A stretch of 37,753 bases of DNA from an uncultured Actinomycetes bacterium (GTDB taxonomy: Bacteria > Actinomycetota > Actinomycetes > Nanopelagicales > Nanopelagicaceae). A program made the translations under genes and the position numbers. Positions 33,728 through 37,753 of the stretch are shown one piece after another (within the stretch, counting starts at the first letter, position 1; every line of letters begins with the position of its first letter). The notes beneath the pieces were generated by a model, which worked only from the letters and a program-made list of their open reading frames with translations, did not search any database and was not told the origin of the DNA. Location of the stretch: contig CAINLV010000107.1 of assembly GCA_903850565.1 (NCBI GenBank), positions 1 through 37,753 of the forward strand, in the 5' to 3' direction.

Positions 33728-34390
33728 GTGCGCAAATTATTAAATAAAGCTAATTTTCAAGTTTGGGCGGTATTTTTTGGAATAGTTTTCGCATTTATCA
33801 CCTACGAACTATTTAACAAAGCCACCTATTCCTACACTCCCTTAATCATGAAGGGCTGGCTAGACCAGAAAATTCCGATCGTTTCAATCTTCGTCATTCC
33901 ATATCTAAGTTTTCATCTCTTGGCTGCTGTGGTTGTCCCGCTCCTGTCGTTGAAGATTGGTGGACGGAAGGCATTCTTTGTTAACGGGATAGCGATCATT
34001 GTTGGCCAACTCTGTCTTGATGTGGCTTATTCCTTCTTTCAAACTCAAGTACCAAGAACTCCAGTACTTGGCCATTCACCTTTTGATTGGATCTTGGTTC
34101 ACATCGTCTATGGCAATGACCAACCGCTAAATGGCTTTCCCTCTAATCACGTGACTTGGTCAGTGATATCGATCTTTGCCTTATGGCGCCTTCGTAGCCG
34201 AGCACCGCGCACTAGTTGGATTCTTATGGTCTGGTTCATTTTGATAATTCCAGCAACGGTCTTCCTTCATCAGCATTACTTGATTGATATTTACGGCGGA
34301 ATATTCGTTGCCTTCACCGTGTACTGGGGCACCTTATTCGTTATCGAGAAGCCGATTTTGAGCGTTCTTGGAGAGGAACTATCCGCATGA
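33728..34390 (+). CDS. PAP2-superfamily membrane phosphatase-like protein
   Basis: A 220-residue membrane protein with about six hydrophobic segments. Two PAP2 motifs are visible in variant form: FPSNHVTW (for PSGH) around residue 138, and HQHYLIDIYGG (for the HxxxD half of motif 3) around residue 177. Motif 1 is poorly conserved (only RTP after FFQTQV). This pattern resembles the inositol phosphorylceramide synthase/AUR1-like branch more than classical phosphatidate phosphatases. It is probably active on a lipid phosphate in the membrane. Leaderless GTG start; its stop overlaps the next gene (ATGA). Confidence 0.75.
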   Translation: MRKLLNKANFQVWAVFFGIVFAFITYELFNKATYSYTPLIMKGWLDQKIPIVSIFVIPYLSFHLLAAVVVPLLSLKIGGRKAFFVNGIAIIVGQLCLDVAYSFFQTQVPRTPVLGHSPFDWILVHIVYGNDQPLNGFPSNHVTWSVISIFALWRLRSRAPRTSWILMVWFILIIPATVFLHQHYLIDIYGGIFVAFTVYWGTLFVIEKPILSVLGEELSA

Positions 34391-34755
34391 CCAGAATCCA
34401 ATGCATCACCGTTGACAGTTCAGATCCGTTGAAATTGGCGAACTTCTGGGCCGCCGTTTTGTCTTGGGAGATCACCTATAAAACCGATAACGAAGTTTGT
34501 ATCGAACTTTTAGATGGGAGTTCCGCACAAGGTGTTATCCCAGATCTGCTCTTCATCAAAGTTCCCGATTCAAAAGCGGGAAAGAATCGACTTCATTTGG
34601 ATCTTCGACCAGATGATCAGGCGGCTGAAGTGGCCCGAATAGAAGGTTTGGGCGGAACCCGGATTGAGATCGGACAGAGCACAGATCCTGATACAACGTG
34701 GGTTGTTATGGCAGATCCGGAAGGAAATGAGTTTTGCGTTCTAAAAGCACTCTAA
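34387..34755 (+). CDS. Glyoxalase-like VOC protein
   Basis: A 122-residue VOC-fold protein of the glyoxalase_6-like type: RIQCITVDSSDPLKLANFWA at the start, PDLLFIKVPDSKAGKNRLHL in the middle, and WVVMADPEGNEFCVL at the end. Possible metal-site residues are His in RLHLD and Glu in GNEFCV. Function unknown. The ATGA overlap couples it to the PAP2-like gene. It is the last gene before the gene-poor boundary region. Confidence 0.83.
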   Translation: MTRIQCITVDSSDPLKLANFWAAVLSWEITYKTDNEVCIELLDGSSAQGVIPDLLFIKVPDSKAGKNRLHLDLRPDDQAAEVARIEGLGGTRIEIGQSTDPDTTWVVMADPEGNEFCVLKAL

Positions 34756-35030
34756 CTCTTGGTGGGTTGCTAACAAATGCTTTTTCAGGCTCGCAATCTG
34801 TCATATTCCTAAAGGCTTCAAACCTAAAACGAAAAAGTTTCAAACCCCTACCTGATACCTCTTATGTTCCAGGGAGGCTGAAGTTTTGCAATAAGCCCCT
34901 ACCAAGAGAGCAATAGTTAGGCGTGGTCCTACTCGGCTCTGTCCTAGAGACGCGAAATCTGGTGCCATCAGCCTATATTTTTTGACCCAGAACGAGGTCC
35001 GGCTTCCAGCTACGCTGCAGGTTGGCCGCT

Positions 35031-35059
35031 GAATTTGGCGCGGGCCATCGGCCAAATTC
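35031..35059. repeat. Inverted repeat upstream of the Panacea gene
   Basis: GAATTTGGC (35031-35039) and GCCAAATTC (35051-35059) form perfect 9-base arms around 11 bases. It lies about 50 bases upstream of the predicted -10, so it could be an operator or, if transcribed, a hairpin. There is no T run. Confidence 0.6.
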
Positions 35060-35107
35060 ACAGGGTAATGTAATGCAGAGCTGTCATACCCCCGGACTAT
35101 CTTGGGA

Positions 35108-35113
35108 TACGAT
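35108..35113 (+). promoter_or_regulatory. Probable -10 of the Panacea/PIN operon
   Basis: TACGAT, with GATAAT overlapping at 35111-35116. Transcription from about 35120 would give a short leader carrying GGGAGG eight bases before ATG 35139. Confidence 0.4.
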
Positions 35114-35138
35114 AATTCCAATGAGGGAGGCGAACGAA

Positions 35139-35798
35139 ATGATTGAAGTTTCAGATGTTGCGGCTGCCCTGATAGAGCGCGCTGGTCCAATGGGCGCAGT
35201 AAAACTTATGAAGCTGACTTACTATGCGCAAGCTTGGCACGCCTCAATCTACGGTGAGCCACTTTTTCAATCTCGGATTGAAGCCTGGACCAATGGGCCG
35301 GTGGCGCCGGAGCTTTGGGAGCAATACAGCGGGGGTTTTGGTTCTATTCGTACTGCTGTCAGTGGAGATGCAACTCGTCTTTCAGAGGAAGATTTAGCTC
35401 TCGTGGATCTGGTTGTTCGTCATTATGGGCATCTAAACGGGGGTGAGCTTTCTGCCATTAGTCACTCCGAACAGCCTTGGCTTGACGCACGTGCTGGCGC
35501 AGGGTCATCGGAACGCTCAAGCAATGAGATAAGCATTCAGGCAATGGCAAGTTTCTATTTTGACAAGACGCTTGACGGACATACTCCTCTTGAGTTAGCC
35601 GTCATAGGGTCTAATCCAGTAGTTGAGAATAATGAGCAAGCGCGACAGATTTTGGATGACTTATTTGCGACGTACAGAAATACGAGAGTTGAAGTTCTTG
35701 CTTCTGATGACACTGAGTACGTCAGATACTCTTCTGGGTTTGATGAAAGTAATTTTGAAGAGCTGAGTTCATCTATCAGCGACAATTCTCGCAGCTAA
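35139..35798 (+). CDS. Panacea (DUF4065) domain protein, probable antitoxin
   Basis: A 219-residue protein with an N-terminal Panacea/SocA-like domain (about residues 1-140): IEVSDVAAALIERAGPMGAV then KLMKLTYYAQAWHASIYGEP, IEAWTNGPVAPELWEQYSG and the later LNGGELSAISHSEQPW. The domain is known as a promiscuous antitoxin module that neutralises different toxin folds. An acidic tail of about 75 residues follows and could be the toxin-contacting part. ATG 35139 is chosen for GGGAGG eight bases upstream; in-frame ATGs at 35121 and earlier lie in or before the promoter. The PIN gene follows after eight bases. Confidence 0.85.
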   Translation: MIEVSDVAAALIERAGPMGAVKLMKLTYYAQAWHASIYGEPLFQSRIEAWTNGPVAPELWEQYSGGFGSIRTAVSGDATRLSEEDLALVDLVVRHYGHLNGGELSAISHSEQPWLDARAGAGSSERSSNEISIQAMASFYFDKTLDGHTPLELAVIGSNPVVENNEQARQILDDLFATYRNTRVEVLASDDTEYVRYSSGFDESNFEELSSSISDNSRS

Positions 35799-35806
35799 TC
35801 AATTTT

Positions 35807-36406
35807 ATGGGGCCACTCCCTCCGGTTATTGCCGTGTTCGATATAAACGTTTACCTCAACGTTGCGCGGTTTGTTGGGGAACCGTACTCGAAAATTATGC
35901 TCCACACTCAGCTAATAAAACCTACCTACAATCCTTCCGAGAGACTAAAGCTGATTATCGAGTCTGCCAAATTAGTGGCGGTAACAACCTCCGGGGTATT
36001 TGCCGGAAATCAGTCTTTACAGATTTGGACTAGCGATTGGATTGTAAAAGGCACTATAAATGTTGCTAAGCGATCCGCGAACGATAATGGTCTTGGGTGG
36101 GGGCTGGCTAATGCGCAAGCTTTGGCAGCAGACTTAATCTTCGGAACCGCAGTTGTGCCGAGTAATGGCTTGCAACTGCCAACAAACAAGAGTGCAAAAT
36201 TTCAAGGCCTAAGTTCAGATGACGCACAAGTGCTCAATACAGCGCTAGAGGCACTTAGTCAGAACCCATCTTCGCGAGTTATATGCGTGACAAATGACAC
36301 CGCCTTCCGAAATACGACTTGGAATGGAGGTGTCTTGATGATGACTTCCGGCGAATTCCTGACTTTGATTACAGATTCTCGGAAGGCCCTAAAGTCTCTT
36401 ATCTGA
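35807..36406 (+). CDS. PIN-domain protein, probable toxin ribonuclease
   Basis: A 199-residue protein with PIN-fold acidic landmarks: FDINVYLN at the N-terminus (first Asp), LSSDDAQVLNTALE (third acidic site, about residue 129) and CVTNDTAFRN (fourth Asp, about residue 160); a mid-domain Glu, likely in SERLKLIIES, would complete the site. PIN proteins are metal-dependent RNases, VapC toxins being best known, but this one is about 60 residues longer than VapC. No ribosome binding site precedes ATG 35807, so translation probably depends on the upstream Panacea gene. Its mRNA end can fold at 36388-36419. A housekeeping PIN nuclease is the alternative. Confidence 0.75.
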   Translation: MGPLPPVIAVFDINVYLNVARFVGEPYSKIMLHTQLIKPTYNPSERLKLIIESAKLVAVTTSGVFAGNQSLQIWTSDWIVKGTINVAKRSANDNGLGWGLANAQALAADLIFGTAVVPSNGLQLPTNKSAKFQGLSSDDAQVLNTALEALSQNPSSRVICVTNDTAFRNTTWNGGVLMMTSGEFLTLITDSRKALKSLI

Positions 36407-36419
36407 GTATTACTTTAGG
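36388..36419. repeat. Inverted repeat spanning the PIN gene stop
   Basis: CCTAAAGT (36388-36395) and ACTTTAGG (36412-36419) are perfect 8-base arms with a 16-base loop that contains the stop codon at 36404-36406. No T run follows, so a terminator role is not established. Confidence 0.5.
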
Positions 36420-36747
36420 AGGCGAGATACATCGGATGAGTGAGACTACCTAACAGAGACCTTATTGAATTGCTGGTTTGAAGAGATACCTTAGTGGGAA
36501 AGTCCATAACTATCTGTCCAGTGATTTCTATGTCGCGGTAAACACGACATATGTCGTGCTGAACGCGACATTGGTGGCTATAAACGCGACATATGTAGGG
36601 TCCAGCCCTACATATGTATGGATATACCCTACATAGGCAGAGTTCGGCACACCGGTCCTAAGTTTTCAGCTATTGACTTGAATAAAAGTTGGGTATCAGA
36701 TTGAACTAATGACCAGACTGTTGTCTCGGATGTAATTCGTTTTATGT
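36407..36747. other. Convergent intergenic region carrying a periodic palindrome array
   Basis: 341 bases between two gene ends that face each other (PIN on +, hsdR on -). The middle holds the 21-bp array described separately; the flanks (36420-36519 and 36646-36747) show nothing recognisable. The short open frame through the array (TTG near 36475 to TAG near 36636) is too simple to call as a gene. Confidence 0.7.
36520..36645. repeat. Tandem 21-bp array of palindromic units
   Basis: Five units at an exact 21-base period start at 36541, 36562, 36583, 36604 and 36625; a half-unit precedes at 36520. The core ACAT (36547, 36568, 36589, 36610, 36631) is usually followed by ATGT. Unit 1 contains a perfect 16-bp palindrome (CACGACATATGTCGTG, 36543-36558). 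Units 3 and 4 face each other as a 12-bp inverted repeat (36589-36600 with 36606-36617, five-base loop). Arms change from GTCGCG type to GTAGGG type partway along. Confidence 0.85.
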
Positions 36748-37753
36748 CTATTTTGTTGGTGTCTTATTGAAATGCTCATAGAGCGAGACGCTCATAGCTT
36801 TTATCATCATTCGTTGGAAGTCTGGTTTATTGAAGAAGGCTTGGAAGAGAGCTTCGTTCTGTTCGTGGCGGTCGATGACTTGACCTTCAATTACTGGCTC
36901 AAGATAAATCTCAAAGTTGTCGAAATCGTTGCCACGGGCCACTTCGCCAAGTTCAACATTCTCAACCAGATGTTGCTGTTGCTGCTCAAACCAGATGCGG
37001 TCTGCCTCAGTTAGATTTAGACCAAAGCGCTCATTCATAGCGGCAATTAATTCCGATAGCGGCTTTTTAGGGTCTTCATATTTTCCACCTCTACCTCCGG
37101 CAGTAAATGAACTCAGCGGGTCATCGCTACCGTCTTCCAGCGAGAGATCTTCCTCGTCACTAATCATTTCAGTGCGAAGATGTGTCAGCACCACAGAGTC
37201 GTCAACGTCGACCCCACTGCGCTCGTTATCAGTTAGTAATCTGCGTGAGAGATATTTTGTGTAGTAGTAAAGCTGCTCTAACTCATTGTCGTGGAAGGGA
37301 ACAATCTGGGCCAAGAATGAGTAAGCTCGACCGAAATCAACACAAGCTGATTTGAAATCCTCTTGTTCGTCCTCTCCTAAGGCCTTCCAACGATCAACAG
37401 CCGGGTCGGTATTAACCTTGAGAGCAGTACTTCCTGCAGTACCACCCTTCAAAATACCGGCAACCGCCTTCTCCATCTCGGAGGTAACAATGACTTTGGC
37501 CTTATTGATACGAGTTTGCAAGTTGTAGAGAATGTTAGGGTCAGTAGGGGTGGCCTTGGTTTCTTGGTAGTAAGGTCTAAAAGCTTCCTGAATTGTCTCA
37601 GCGTCATTAATAAAATCTAAGACGAAAGTATCTTCTTTATCAGGGTGAGTGCGGTTTAAGCGGGAAAGTGTCTGTACCGCCGTAATGCCATCTAAGCGCT
37701 TATCTACATACATCGTATGAAGCAGTGGCTGGTCAAAGCCTGTTTGGAACTTC
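36748..37753 (-). CDS. hsdR: Type I restriction enzyme R subunit, C-terminal part
   Basis: The frame is open past the right edge, so only the C-terminal 335 or so residues are visible. It begins inside the helicase motor: FQTGFDQPLLHTMYVDKRL (motif V region) and VQTLSRLNRTHPDK (motif VI with its arginines), then KEDTFVLDFINDAETIQEAF. The remainder is the helical C-terminal region that binds the methyltransferase core. The nuclease and Walker A motifs should lie outside the window. HsdR translocates DNA and cleaves unmodified DNA. No hsdM or hsdS is visible; they are expected further right. It ends 341 bases from the convergent PIN gene. Confidence 0.92.
   Translation of the reverse strand, partial: KFQTGFDQPLLHTMYVDKRLDGITAVQTLSRLNRTHPDKEDTFVLDFINDAETIQEAFRPYYQETKATPTDPNILYNLQTRINKAKVIVTSEMEKAVAGILKGGTAGSTALKVNTDPAVDRWKALGEDEQEDFKSACVDFGRAYSFLAQIVPFHDNELEQLYYYTKYLSRRLLTDNERSGVDVDDSVVLTHLRTEMISDEEDLSLEDGSDDPLSSFTAGGRGGKYEDPKKPLSELIAAMNERFGLNLTEADRIWFEQQQQHLVENVELGEVARGNDFDNFEIYLEPVIEGQVIDRHEQNEALFQAFFNKPDFQRMMIKAMSVSLYEHFNKTPTK

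Larger units (their letters stand above)
34756..35138. other. Gene-poor boundary region before the Panacea/PIN module
   Basis: 383 bases without a convincing gene; short frames on either strand show no family signal and I see no tRNA or integrase remnant. It contains an inverted repeat at 35031-35059 and the probable promoter of the next gene (TACGAT at 35108-35113). Confidence 0.6.

Noticed and set aside
34756-35030. tRNA, attachment site or integrase remnant at the island edge
   Set aside because: No T-arm-like motif, no cloverleaf arms and no integrase-like frame could be found by eye.
34840-35190. 116-residue open frame on the minus strand in the boundary region
   Set aside because: Overlaps the Panacea start and promoter, has no start signal and no protein-like motif.
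36475-36638. Short heptad-repeat peptide read through the 21-bp array
   Set aside because: The heptads follow automatically from a 21-base DNA period; a TTG start without a ribosome binding site and a highly repetitive product do not support a gene. Kept only as a note in the array finding.
36520-36645. CRISPR array
   Set aside because: Units are contiguous palindromes without unique spacers, and no cas gene is present.

Overview
The window reads as a low- to mid-GC chromosomal segment of a free-living aerobic actinobacterium. Freshwater Nanopelagicales (acI)-type organisms fit best, but that placement is an inference. Supporting marks are an actinobacterial E2 acyltransferase with two lipoyl domains, a qcrCAB plus ctaC/D/E/F respiratory set (bcc-aa3 type), a DUF3043-type membrane protein, an AdoK-type kinase beside erpA and ctaC, and a DEDDh exonuclease/GIY-YIG fusion next to trpD and ctaE, an order also known from Mycobacterium. 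Genes are packed tightly, many overlap by 1-4 bases, and about twenty begin without a ribosome binding site but with a TAnnnT -10 element 6-8 bases before the start codon, the signature of leaderless mRNAs.

Layout: 0-2.1 kb holds a small unknown gene, an alpha/beta hydrolase and a TIGR01777-type NAD(P) protein. 2.1-8.0 kb holds central metabolism (sucB-type E2, lpdA, pepA, gcvT). 8.0-10.9 kb is a btuFCD-like cobalamin uptake operon under a cobalamin riboswitch with a readable Shine-Dalgarno-sequestering switch. 10.9-14.5 kb holds a His-rich membrane peptide, an aldo/keto reductase, a DUF3043-type protein, nadA and erpA. 14.6-16.9 kb holds adoK, tusA and a NifS-like protein that has lost its PLP lysine. 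16.9-24.3 kb is the respiratory chain: ctaCDF on + and ctaE-qcrCAB on -. 24.5-27.8 kb holds a receiver-like protein, trpD and the exonuclease/GIY-YIG protein. 27.8-34.8 kb is a run of small single-domain enzymes (hydrolase, GNATs, methyltransferase, cysteine-synthase-like enzyme, PaiB-like, VOC, Nudix, SDR, PAP2).

From about 34.76 kb the character changes. A 383-base gene-poor stretch leads into a Panacea-domain/PIN-domain pair (a probable toxin-antitoxin module), then a 341-base convergent intergenic region with a 21-bp-periodic array of palindromic units, then the 3' end of a type I restriction hsdR running off the window. This looks like the edge of a defence or accessory island.

The observations most worth a second look are: the 21-bp array (36520-36645); loss of all three Mg/Mn-site ligands across CtaC and CtaD; the PLP-site-degenerate NifS-like protein paired with TusA; two bidirectional promoters whose -10 elements overlap base for base; the mutually exclusive hairpins of the B12 leader; and a GNAT gene whose conserved N-terminus has no ATG, GTG or TTG start. 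All readings are by eye; no database search was run.
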